From JAUXIQ01 sp030620925 [NCBI: Nitrospinota bacterium] (lineage in GTDB: Bacteria > JAUXIQ01), in assembly GCA_030620925.1 (NCBI GenBank), contig JAUXIQ010000124.1:1-6300 (forward strand): a DNA stretch of 6,300 nucleotides, given 5' to 3'. Position 1 is the first letter of the stretch, and each line of letters starts with the position of its first letter. Below are positions 1 through 6,300 of this stretch, piece by piece. Below the pieces are notes generated by a model. That model was not told where the DNA came from. It made no database searches and saw nothing but the letters and a program-made list of their open reading frames with translations. A program made the translations under genes and the position numbers.

Positions 1-104
1 ATCTTGACTTTCCAGGCGTATACTCTGTTAATCATTTTGGTGATGTGGTTTTCAAGACGGCAGCTTCAGATCTATTTCTAATATCGGGAAATTGAAACCG
101 TATA
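1..104. other. AT-richer upstream region, probably intergenic
   Basis: This stretch is visibly richer in A and T than the genes that follow, which suits an intergenic or promoter-bearing region. Frame 1 is open from base 1 to a TAA at 79-81 and would read as 26 residues with a hydrophobic core (AYTLLIILVMWF) followed by SRR. Frame 3 is open to a TGA at 93-95. Neither is long enough to prove a gene tail, and frame 3 has third positions much poorer in G+C than the real genes. A TTGACT at 4-9 lacks a properly spaced -10 box. A perfect TATAAT lies at 101-106 but overlaps the first ATG at 105. I see no convincing operator, terminator or RNA gene. Confidence 0.4.
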
Positions 105-1102
105 ATGACACGCATGCCAATGGATAAAGTGCGTATGATGAGCACCGCGGGCCGCATCGTCGAGGTGTGCGCAAACGTGCAGCCCGGAGAGAAAGTACTT
201 ATTCTCACCGACACGGGCATGGACCCCGACATCCCTGAGGTAATCGCCATGGCCTGCGCCGGACGTGAGGCGGAGGTGGCGATGATGACCATCACCCCCA
301 GGGCATTTCACGGTTCCCAGCCTCCGGACATCGCGGCGGGAGCCATGATGCGCGCAGACGTCATCCTGGAAGTGACCTCCGTGTTCGTAGGGCACAGCCA
401 GGCACGCTTCGATGCCTGCGACGCGGGGGCCAGATATTTGACCATGCCCGAGCTGACCCGGGAGATGATGACGGGGCCTTCCGGATTCGACGCAGACTTC
501 CACTCGCTGGTGCCCATGGTGGAGAAAATTCAGCAAGAGGTTACCAGTGCTTCGAGTATCCGCATCACCACCGAGGCGGGCACTGACCTTCGGGCGGACA
601 TTGAGGGACGACCCGCCCGAGGCCTGCATTGCCTCGTGCATAATAGAGGGGATTTCGCGCCGCCTCCCGATGTAGAGGTGAGTGTGTCGCCGGTGGAGGA
701 TAACGCTGAAGGGAAAGTGGTGGTGGACGGCTTCGTGGTGGGTGTGGGCATCATCGAAGAGCCCATAACCCTCAACATTAAGAAAGGCATGGCGGTGAGC
801 ATAGAGGGCGGGAAACAGGCCCGGTCTCTTGAACAGATGCTGACTTCCGCCGATGATCCCAACGCTTTCGCCCTGTGCGAAATAGGGTTGGGCCCAATCC
901 CTGCGCCAACCTCCGCTTGGGAACGACCCTGGAGGCGGAAGGCACCTACGGCACAGCCCACATCGCTCTGGGGGGCAAACCCTGGCCTGAAGCCAGACTC
1001 CTCTCACCGCTCCATATAGACCTGGTGTTCTGGCGGGTTACAGCCGAGGCGGACGGGACCCTACTGATCGAAAACGGCGAGGTGGCTCAAGAATTCCGGT
1101 GA
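105..1102 (+). CDS. COG2309 / M29-like aminopeptidase (NicX superfamily), interrupted by a -1 frameshift
   Basis: This encodes a cytoplasmic metalloprotein of the leucyl aminopeptidase (aminopeptidase T) family, which also contains the ring-cleaving dioxygenase NicX. Frame-1 reading gives 304 residues ending in TAG at 1017-1019, but family similarity stops at residue 264 and the last 40 residues look like out-of-frame sequence. Shifting back one base at 896 restores NPCANLRLG, GTYGTAHIALGG and PLHIDLVFW and ends at TGA 1100-1102, for a joined protein of 332 residues, normal for the family. Visible family marks are VQPGEKVLILTDTG near 25-38, FHGSQPP near 68, IEEPITLNI near 217, CEIGLG at 258-263, and likely metal ligands E259, H286, H304 and D306. 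The last three lie after the shift, so the unshifted product should be inactive. The start is uncertain: ATGs at 105, 114, 120, 135 and 138 are in frame, and none has a clear ribosome site. It is first in the apparent operon. The exact substrate cannot be told, and aminopeptidase activity is not assured. Confidence 0.75.
890..896 (+). other. Frameshift site with slippery-type heptamer G GGC CCA
   Basis: Read in the upstream frame, the codons are TTG GGC CCA, so the seven bases have the X XXY YYZ form used for -1 slippage. After a slip the next codon is AAT at 896-898, giving LGPNPC, which fits the family pattern of G-x-N-P after CEIGLG. The same protein would result if the ancestral sequence had GGGCCCC and one C was lost. 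Bases 910-916 can pair with 935-942 (seven pairs, one bulged A), with an inner GGG/CCC pair at 919-921 and 927-929, starting 13 nt after the heptamer. No strong upstream Shine-Dalgarno-like enhancer is seen. A point deletion or assembly error is more likely than programmed frameshifting. Confidence 0.6.
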
Positions 1103-1178
1103 TGGCTGTATCCATGAATTTCCCAAAGGGGCCGTGGTCTGTCATTGCACATCGTAAGATGGATGGGGGAAAAGGTAA

Positions 1179-1451
1179 TTGGAGGCAGAAGAGGTAATAA
1201 TTTGCCGCTGCGAGGATGTGACCCTGAAGGACATCCTGAAGGTGATCGCGGAGGGAGGCACCACAGTGAACGAGGTCAAGAGGTTTAGCCGCGCCGGAAT
1301 GGGTTTATGCCAGGGCAAGATATGCTGTCGCTTGATCAGCCAGGTCGTCGCCGCCCGTACCGGCCGTTCCCTGGCCCGGATAGAGCCGCCCACCTCCAGG
1401 CCTCCGGTGAGACCTATCCCCATCGGCATCATGGCCGATCTAACTGAATGA
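1179..1451 (+). CDS. Small BFD-like [2Fe-2S]-binding protein
   Basis: This 90-residue soluble protein is essentially one BFD-like (Fer2_BFD) iron-sulfur domain. The cluster ligands are visible as C9-R-C11 near the N-terminus and C44-QGKI-C49 after a 32-residue spacer, inside the family hallmark RAGMGLCQGKICC. An extra cysteine, C50, follows directly. The proline- and arginine-rich tail (PPTSRPPVRPIPIG) is like the end of the alpha subunits of octopine/nopaline oxidases, HcnB-type cyanide synthases and hydroxyproline dehydrogenases, where this domain sits at the C-terminus of a larger flavoprotein. Here it stands alone. It probably passes electrons to or from a flavin dehydrogenase, and the DAO-family gene at 5388 is the obvious partner. 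The start is TTG: an in-frame TAA at 1176-1178 lies immediately before it and no ATG or GTG precedes the first cysteines. GGGGGA at 1165-1170 is a plausible ribosome site. Confidence 0.85.
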   Translation: MEAEEVIICRCEDVTLKDILKVIAEGGTTVNEVKRFSRAGMGLCQGKICCRLISQVVAARTGRSLARIEPPTSRPPVRPIPIGIMADLTE

Positions 1452-1494
1452 AAGAGGCGGCACCGGAACGGGACGAACAGACCGCTTTCCCATT

Positions 1495-1500
1495 AAGGAG
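1495..1500 (+). promoter_or_regulatory. Ribosome binding site AAGGAG that sets the HyuA start
   Basis: AAGGAG lies five bases before ATG 1506, an ideal spacing. The longer reading from GTG 1500 would overlap this site and have no ribosome site of its own, so ATG 1506 is preferred. Confidence 0.85.
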
Positions 1501-1505
1501 TGAGA

Positions 1506-3602
1506 ATGGGTGATCTGCTTTTTCGATTGGGCTGTGACATCGGCGGCACTTTCACCGATTTCATACTGCTCAACCAGGAAACCGGGGAGACGGAAATCCA
1601 CAAACTTCTCACCACCCCCGACGATCCCTCCAAAGCAGTGCTCAGCGGGATTGAGAGATACCTTGAAAGCCGTCCCGACCTCCTGTCGGAGATGGAGAAC
1701 ATCATCCACGGCACCACCCTGGTCATCAACGCCATCATAGAACGCAAGGGTGCGCTCACCGCCCTGATCACCACAGGCGGCTTGCGCGACATCCTTGAGA
1801 TCGGACGGGAGAAACGCTACGACATATACGACGTGTTCATCTCTTACCCCCCTCCTCTCGTTCCCCGATACCTGCGCAGAGAGGTAGGAGAGCGCATCAA
1901 CCGCGACGGCCTGGTTATCAAGCGCCTGGACGAACAGGAGGCCGGGAAGGTGGCGGCCGAACTGGCAGCCGCCGGCGTGGAATCCATCGCCGTCTGTTTC
2001 CTTCATTCCTTCGTCAACCCGGAACACGAACAGCTCATGGGACGAGTCCTAAAGGAGACTTGCGGTCAGATACCCTTTTCCTTGTCTTCGGAAGTGCTGC
2101 CTGAGATTCGCGAATATGAACGCACCAGCACCACGGTGGCCAACTCCTACGTACAACCGCTTACTAACCGCTACCTGAACAACTTGAAAGACAGCCTGAG
2201 CTCCATGGGTTTTAACAGAAAGCTCTTCGTCATGCTGTCCAGCGGCGGAACCGCTTCCCTGGAGACCGCCATCAAGTACCCCATAAGGATCTGCGAATCG
2301 GGCCCTGCGTCGGGGGTCATGGCGGCCCGGTTTTACGGGCGGGCGGCAGGCATCGAGGACCTGCTCTCCTTCGACATGGGAGGCACTACCGCCAAGTCGT
2401 GCATCGTCTCCGGGGGTCAGGCCGCCATGACCCAAACGTATGAAGTGGCCCGCATGCACCGGTTCAAGAGGGGCAGCGGCATACCGCTGCGCATCCCGGT
2501 CATCGACCTGATGGAAACGGGTGCGGGCGGAGGGAGCATCGCCCACGTGGACGATATGGGCCTCCTCAAGGTTGGGCCCATAAGCGCAGGCGCTGAACCT
2601 GGCCCGGCATGCTACGGGCGCGGGGGGGCGGAACCCACCGTCTCCGATGCCGACCTGTGCCTGGGCTACCTCAACCCCGACTATTTCCTGGGGGGGCAGA
2701 TGCAGCTGGACCATGAAGCGGGCCTGGCCGCTATCCAGGATCGCATCGGCGTGCCCCTCAAGGTATCGCTCACCGATGCGGCCTGGGGCATTCACAGCCT
2801 GGTTAACGAGAACATGGCTGCGGCTATCAGGATGCAGGTGGCGGAGAAAGGCCTGGACATCTCGCGCTTCACTTTGGTGGCGTTCGGCGGCGCCGGCCCG
2901 GTGCATGCCTACAACCTCGCCAGTACACTTAACATTTCGTGCATCCTCATACCTCATGCCGCCGGTGTGGCCTCCGCCCTGGGTTTTTTCACCGTGCCAC
3001 TCTCTTTTGAGCATTCGCGGTCCCACAAAGCATCCCTTTCCGACGCTGACATGGGTGAAATCGAGCGCATATACGGGGAGCTTGAGGAGGAAGGACGTCT
3101 GATCCTATCCGGCGCGGGATATTCCGGAGAGATTGAATACAGCAGGACTGCGGATGCCAGATACTCCGGCCAGGGATTCGAGATAACGTTCCCCCTTCCA
3201 CACCGCGATTTTCGCGGGATGGACGTCGAGCAAGTGATAAAGTCTTTTAATCAGCACTACCAGGCGCTCTACGGACGTCTATATTCAGACATTCCGGTGG
3301 AGCTGGTTACGCTGCGCAGTGTCGCCCGCGGCCCCGAACGCCATTTAAACCTTAGCAGACCGGAGTTAAAAGGGGGCAGCGTAGATGATGCCTTGAAGGG
3401 AAACCGAGAGGCCTATTCACCGGAAATTGGTCAAATTATGAATCATACCGTTTACGATAGATACCTGCTTCCGGCAGGGACCGCACTGAAAGGTCCTGCT
3501 ATCATCGAGGAGCGGGAGTCCACCACCATCATAGGAAAAGGGGGCCGGGCGGTTATGGACGAATACGGCACCCTTCATATAGAAGTCGCTGCCGGGAAAT
3601 AG
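1506..3602 (+). CDS. hyuA: ATP-dependent hydantoinase/oxoprolinase family protein, subunit A
   Basis: This is the ATP-using subunit of a two-subunit, cytoplasmic enzyme that hydrolyses cyclic amides such as hydantoins, N-methylhydantoin or 5-oxoproline; relatives carboxylate ketones. The 698 residues match hydantoinase-type HyuA length, and it is shorter than acetone carboxylase subunits. The N-terminal Hydant_A_N region begins with the phosphate loop DIGGTFTD (11-18) and HGTTLVINAI (68-77). The main Hydantoinase_A domain carries ESGPASG (264-270), the second phosphate motif FDMGGTTAK (289-297), METGAGGGS (336-344), AEPGPACYGRGG near 363-374, and AFGGAGPVHA (459-468). The C-terminal part has RYSGQGFE (552-559) and the usual GPAIIEERESTT segment. 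These are features of the actin-like ATPase fold. No motif is missing and the frame is intact through two G7 runs. It precedes its HyuB partner by 34 nt. Substrate cannot be assigned from sequence; the lack of a gamma-subunit gene here argues against acetone carboxylase. Confidence 0.93.
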   Translation: MGDLLFRLGCDIGGTFTDFILLNQETGETEIHKLLTTPDDPSKAVLSGIERYLESRPDLLSEMENIIHGTTLVINAIIERKGALTALITTGGLRDILEIGREKRYDIYDVFISYPPPLVPRYLRREVGERINRDGLVIKRLDEQEAGKVAAELAAAGVESIAVCFLHSFVNPEHEQLMGRVLKETCGQIPFSLSSEVLPEIREYERTSTTVANSYVQPLTNRYLNNLKDSLSSMGFNRKLFVMLSSGGTASLETAIKYPIRICESGPASGVMAARFYGRAAGIEDLLSFDMGGTTAKSCIVSGGQAAMTQTYEVARMHRFKRGSGIPLRIPVIDLMETGAGGGSIAHVDDMGLLKVGPISAGAEPGPACYGRGGAEPTVSDADLCLGYLNPDYFLGGQMQLDHEAGLAAIQDRIGVPLKVSLTDAAWGIHSLVNENMAAAIRMQVAEKGLDISRFTLVAFGGAGPVHAYNLASTLNISCILIPHAAGVASALGFFTVPLSFEHSRSHKASLSDADMGEIERIYGELEEEGRLILSGAGYSGEIEYSRTADARYSGQGFEITFPLPHRDFRGMDVEQVIKSFNQHYQALYGRLYSDIPVELVTLRSVARGPERHLNLSRPELKGGSVDDALKGNREAYSPEIGQIMNHTVYDRYLLPAGTALKGPAIIEERESTTIIGKGGRAVMDEYGTLHIEVAAGK

Positions 3603-3624
3603 CGTCCCGAAGTTGAAACAGAAT

Positions 3625-3630
3625 AAAGGG
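3625..3630 (+). promoter_or_regulatory. Ribosome binding site AAAGGG for HyuB
   Basis: AAAGGG lies six bases before ATG 3637. The same hexamer with the same spacing precedes the flavoprotein gene at 5388, which supports both start choices. Confidence 0.7.
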
Positions 3631-3636
3631 TAAATC

Positions 3637-5376
3637 ATGAACCTGAAACTGGACGCCATCAGCACCGAAATCTTCTGGTCACGCCTGGTATCCATCGTGG
3701 ACGAAGTAGCCGTGGCACTGCTGCGCACCTCTTTTTCCAACGTGGTGCGGGATGCAGAAGACTTTTCGGTGGCCATGTTCGACGCCGCGGGCAACCTTCT
3801 GGCCCAGGGCACCTCCAGTATACCCAGCCATCTGGGAGCAATGCCCAACGTTGTGAAGCATTTCCTGGACAGGTTCCCCCCTCAGACGCTGGTGCCCGGC
3901 GATGCCATTATTACCAACGATCCCTGGATCGGCAACGGACACCTGGAGGACGTCTTCCTGGCCACGCCCGTTTTCCACCACGGAAAGCTGGCGGCTTTCT
4001 CACTCAACATCGTGCACCACTGCGACATCGGCGGCCGCTACGGGACGTCGGAAAGCCGCGAAATCTTCGAGGAAGGGTTGCGCATACCCATCAGCAAGTT
4101 ATGCAAAGCAGGAGAGCCGAACGAGGACATCTTCAACATCATCGCCGCCAACGTGCGGACGCCGGACAAAGTCATCGGCGACATTAACGCACAACTGGCA
4201 GCCAACCACGTGGGTTCCACAAGGCTGCTGGAGTTCCTGGAGGAACAGGGCTGGGAGAACATGGACCACCTGGCCCGGGAAATCTTCGACCGGACAGAGG
4301 CCGCCATGCGGGCCTCTATCGAGGAGTTGCCCGATGGGACCTACCGTCAAGAGTTCATCGGAGAAGAAGCGGGCACCTCGGGCCGCCCCATCACCATTAA
4401 GGTGGCCGTTACTATAAAAGGCAGCGACATTCATGTCGATTACACCGGCACATCGCCCCAGGAGGACAAGGCCATCAACGTGGCCCTGAACTATACATAC
4501 GCTCATACGGTGTTCGGCCTGAAGGCGGCCATCAACCCCGTCATCCTGAACAATGAGGGAAGCCTGCGCTGTTTCAGAGTCACCGCCCCCGAGGGGTGCA
4601 TCCTCAACCCCAGGTTCCCCGCCGCTCTCTTCTGGCGCATCCCCATAGGGCACATGCTGCCTGAGATGGTCTTTCACACCCTGCACCCGGTGATTCCCGA
4701 GCGGGTGATGGCGGGCAACGGCTCCACACCCCTATCCACCATCGCATTCAACGGCGAGGAGGTCGGCGGGCGGAGGTTCGTGGACATAGTTTTTTTCAAC
4801 GGAGGTATGGGCGGCCGAAGCGATCGGGACGGAGTATCCTGCCTGGCATACCCGGCGAACATATCCAATTCCTCCCTGGAGATTCTCGAAAACGAGGCCC
4901 CCCTACTCTTCGAGAAAAAAGAGCTCATCTGCGATTCCGGTGGTGCGGGCAGGTTCAGGGGAGGCTGCGGTCAGGAGATAGTGATGCGGGTGCCGACTGA
5001 GGGAGAGGGCACGGCCAGGACGGTGGCGGCATTCGTGGCCGGAGGAAGGTTCGAGCGACCGGCGCAAGGGCTTCTGGGAGGAAAAGAAGGGTCGTGTTCC
5101 CGCATCGTGTTAAACGGCGATCATGTTTATGATACCAGCCAGGAATTTTTACTCAAGCCGGGAGACGTGGTCAGCATGCTGGTAAGCGGTGGGGGCGGCT
5201 ACGGGTCCCCTCTGGAGAGAGAACCCCGCCTGGTGGCTGAGGACGTTCGCAACGGCATGGTCTCCCTCCGGAAAGCTGGAGAAGACTACGGCGTGGTTCT
5301 GGACGAATCCACCCTGGAAGTAGATGAGGAAGCCACAAAGGCTGCACGGGCCGCCAGGGATGGGGGTATTAGCTGA
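3637..5376 (+). CDS. hyuB: Hydantoinase/oxoprolinase family protein, subunit B
   Basis: This is the second subunit of the ATP-dependent cyclic-amidase, a Hydantoinase_B family protein of 579 residues, a usual full length. It starts with the typical LDAISTEIFWSRLVSIVDEV and carries AMFDAAGNLLAQG (46-58). TNDPWIGNGHLEDV (93-106) and HHCDIGG (127-133) are the strongest family signatures and hold likely metal-binding histidines and aspartates. Further marks are GGMGGRSDRDG (389-399), YPANISNSSLEILE near 405-418, DSGGAGRFRGGCG (433-445) and GGGGYGSPLERE (518-529), followed by the standard tail in which residues such as ED and NG of AEDVRNGMVS recur. In characterised relatives the A subunit activates the substrate with ATP and the B subunit completes the reaction; that division is family knowledge. 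ATG 3637 is supported by AAAGGG six bases upstream. The frame is intact. It is separate from HyuA, unlike the fused eukaryotic-type 5-oxoprolinase. Confidence 0.93.
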   Translation: MNLKLDAISTEIFWSRLVSIVDEVAVALLRTSFSNVVRDAEDFSVAMFDAAGNLLAQGTSSIPSHLGAMPNVVKHFLDRFPPQTLVPGDAIITNDPWIGNGHLEDVFLATPVFHHGKLAAFSLNIVHHCDIGGRYGTSESREIFEEGLRIPISKLCKAGEPNEDIFNIIAANVRTPDKVIGDINAQLAANHVGSTRLLEFLEEQGWENMDHLAREIFDRTEAAMRASIEELPDGTYRQEFIGEEAGTSGRPITIKVAVTIKGSDIHVDYTGTSPQEDKAINVALNYTYAHTVFGLKAAINPVILNNEGSLRCFRVTAPEGCILNPRFPAALFWRIPIGHMLPEMVFHTLHPVIPERVMAGNGSTPLSTIAFNGEEVGGRRFVDIVFFNGGMGGRSDRDGVSCLAYPANISNSSLEILENEAPLLFEKKELICDSGGAGRFRGGCGQEIVMRVPTEGEGTARTVAAFVAGGRFERPAQGLLGGKEGSCSRIVLNGDHVYDTSQEFLLKPGDVVSMLVSGGGGYGSPLEREPRLVAEDVRNGMVSLRKAGEDYGVVLDESTLEVDEEATKAARAARDGGIS

Positions 5377-5381
5377 AAGGG
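5376..5381 (+). promoter_or_regulatory. Ribosome binding site AAAGGG for the flavoprotein gene
   Basis: AAAGGG begins at the last base of the HyuB stop codon and lies six bases before ATG 5388. The closeness suggests that translation of the two genes is coupled. Confidence 0.7.
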
Positions 5382-5387
5382 CCGGTC

Positions 5388-6300
5388 ATGGGAAAAACGG
5401 CGGACGTGGTGATAATAGGGGGAGGTCTCATAGGCTGCTCAGCGGCCTACTATCTGAGCAGGAAAGGGATGAAGACAGTCCTCCTGGAGCGGAACTTCCT
5501 GGCTTCAGAGGCCTCGGGCGCCAACGGAGGTATGGTGGGGGGAGTACTCAAGCGGCCGCCGGACGTGGAACTGGAGATGGTGCGTCAGGGGCTGGAGATA
5601 TACGAAACGCTGGACCGGGAGCTGGATTGCGAAATCGACTATGTGAAAAGCGGCGGCCTGTACATCGTGGAAACCGAAGAGCAGTGGGAGCCGGCGGAGC
5701 GATACGCCAGGGACAGGATGACCAAAGGCTACGAGCTGCAACTGCTGAACGGCCGGGAGAGCCGCGAGCTGGAACCGCTCCTTTCCGAAAGCATAGCGGG
5801 AGCCATCTTCGATCCCAGCCGGGATCAGGCCAACCCTTTTTACGTGTGCAACGGATACGCCCGCGCCGCCGCCAGACTGGGTGCGGAAATCCACACCCAC
5901 ACCTCGGTGAGGAGTGTTAAAAAGAAGGGGAACAGAGTCACTGGAGTGGGCACCGATGAATGGATAATCGAGGCACCGGTGGTGGTCAACTCGGCAGGAA
6001 GCTGGGCGTCTGAGCTGGGCAGGATGGCAGGGATAGAAATACCCATAAAGCCCACCAGGGGCCAGGTCATGGTGAGCGAACCGATGCCTCCGGTCTGGAA
6101 ACACACCATTTTTTACATCGAAGGGCTTTATCCAAGATTCAATGCTCAAATAATGGAATATCAGCGTATCCCGGACGCCGGTGCAGAACCCGCTTCCAGC
6201 ACCTTGGGGCTTCAATATTACGGAAGGCAGGGGCCGGACGGGAAACTCTACCTGGGCGGCGGCTATGAAGAGGAAGGCACGGACAAAAGGTGCGGGGCGC
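5388..6300 (+). CDS. DAO-family FAD-dependent oxidoreductase, 3' end outside the window
   Basis: The frame is open for 304 codons to the window edge with no stop, so the C-terminus is missing; family members are usually about 370-420 residues. The protein starts with a dinucleotide-binding Rossmann fold: beta strand ADVVIIGGGLIG with GxGxxG at 11-16, and acidic E34 at the end of the second strand. FAD contacts continue in SEASGANGGMV (40-50). DQANPF (146-151), VVNSAGSWA (199-207), KPTRGQVMV (221-229) and LYLGGGYEEE (287-296) are typical of the D-amino-acid oxidase / sarcosine oxidase beta / hydroxyproline and octopine dehydrogenase group. It would oxidise a secondary amine or amino acid in the cytoplasm. 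No signal peptide or membrane helix is seen. It starts 11 nt after HyuB. The BFD ferredoxin at 1179 may be its electron partner. Substrate, and whether the acceptor is oxygen or a carrier, cannot be decided. Confidence 0.9.
   Translation, partial: MGKTADVVIIGGGLIGCSAAYYLSRKGMKTVLLERNFLASEASGANGGMVGGVLKRPPDVELEMVRQGLEIYETLDRELDCEIDYVKSGGLYIVETEEQWEPAERYARDRMTKGYELQLLNGRESRELEPLLSESIAGAIFDPSRDQANPFYVCNGYARAAARLGAEIHTHTSVRSVKKKGNRVTGVGTDEWIIEAPVVVNSAGSWASELGRMAGIEIPIKPTRGQVMVSEPMPPVWKHTIFYIEGLYPRFNAQIMEYQRIPDAGAEPASSTLGLQYYGRQGPDGKLYLGGGYEEEGTDKRCGA

Noticed and set aside
4-24. TTGACT and TATACT as a promoter pair
   Set aside because: The two hexamers are only nine bases apart, too close for a sigma-70 type promoter.
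78-1007. Long antisense frame (309 codons) opposite the aminopeptidase gene
   Set aside because: It mirrors the codon bias of the + strand gene, shows no recognisable family, and is rich in H, R and G as expected of a GC-rich shadow.
1500-1505. GTG start for HyuA, two codons upstream
   Set aside because: GTG 1500 overlaps the AAGGAG ribosome site that is ideally placed for ATG 1506.
1452-1505. Terminator or internal promoter between the ferredoxin and HyuA genes
   Set aside because: No stem followed by a T run and no paired -35/-10 boxes are visible; only the ribosome site stands out.
2049-3026. Long antisense frame (325 codons) opposite HyuA
   Set aside because: The + strand here carries unbroken HyuA motifs, and the antisense product has no recognisable domain.
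5505-6215. Antisense frame of 236 codons and a + strand frame at 5324-5920 over the flavoprotein gene
   Set aside because: Both overlap the clear DAO-family coding frame that starts at 5388 and runs off the window; their products are low-complexity shadows.
1-6300. CRISPR array, tRNA, rRNA, insertion sequence or phage genes
   Set aside because: No regularly spaced repeats, RNA-gene signatures, terminal inverted repeats or transposase/integrase motifs were seen.

Overview
The window is one strand-consistent gene cluster from a moderately GC-rich bacterium. Shine-Dalgarno-like sites precede several genes, the standard genetic code holds, and start usage is mixed (ATG and one TTG). No ribosomal or other taxonomic marker is present, so the lineage cannot be fixed. 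The gene content (COG2309 metalloprotein, ATP-dependent hydantoinase pair, BFD-type ferredoxin, DAO-family flavoprotein) suits a free-living amino-acid or N-heterocycle degrader. That lineage guess is inference only.

Layout, all on the + strand. Bases 1-104 are AT-richer and probably lie between genes. Positions 105-1102 hold a COG2309 / M29-like aminopeptidase (the superfamily that includes 2,5-dihydroxypyridine dioxygenase NicX), broken by a -1 frameshift at about 890-896. Positions 1179-1451 encode a small stand-alone BFD-like [2Fe-2S] protein with a TTG start. Positions 1506-3602 encode a HyuA-type ATP-dependent hydantoinase/oxoprolinase subunit, and 3637-5376 its HyuB partner. From 5388 past the window end runs a DAO-family FAD-dependent oxidoreductase, seen as 304 codons with no stop.

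The gaps between consecutive genes are about 76, 54, 34 and 11 nt, with no visible terminator, so the five genes are probably one transcript. HyuA and HyuB would together open a cyclic amide bond (hydantoin, N-methylhydantoin, oxoproline or another lactam) using ATP. The DAO flavoprotein and BFD ferredoxin resemble parts of multi-subunit amine/imino-acid dehydrogenases of the sarcosine, hydroxyproline and octopine/nopaline type. A coherent but unproven reading is that HyuAB opens a ring and the flavoprotein/Fe-S pair oxidises the resulting secondary amine, as in creatinine degradation through N-methylhydantoin to sarcosine. The COG2309 protein would act on a peptide-like or ring substrate of the same route.

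The most notable observation is the frameshift. The heptamer at the break has the exact X XXY YYZ form (G GGC CCA), a -1 slip there restores the family sequence with no residue lost or gained, and a potential stem lies 13 nt downstream. Simple one-base loss (mutation or assembly error) remains the leading explanation. The rest of the window is ordinary metabolic coding sequence.
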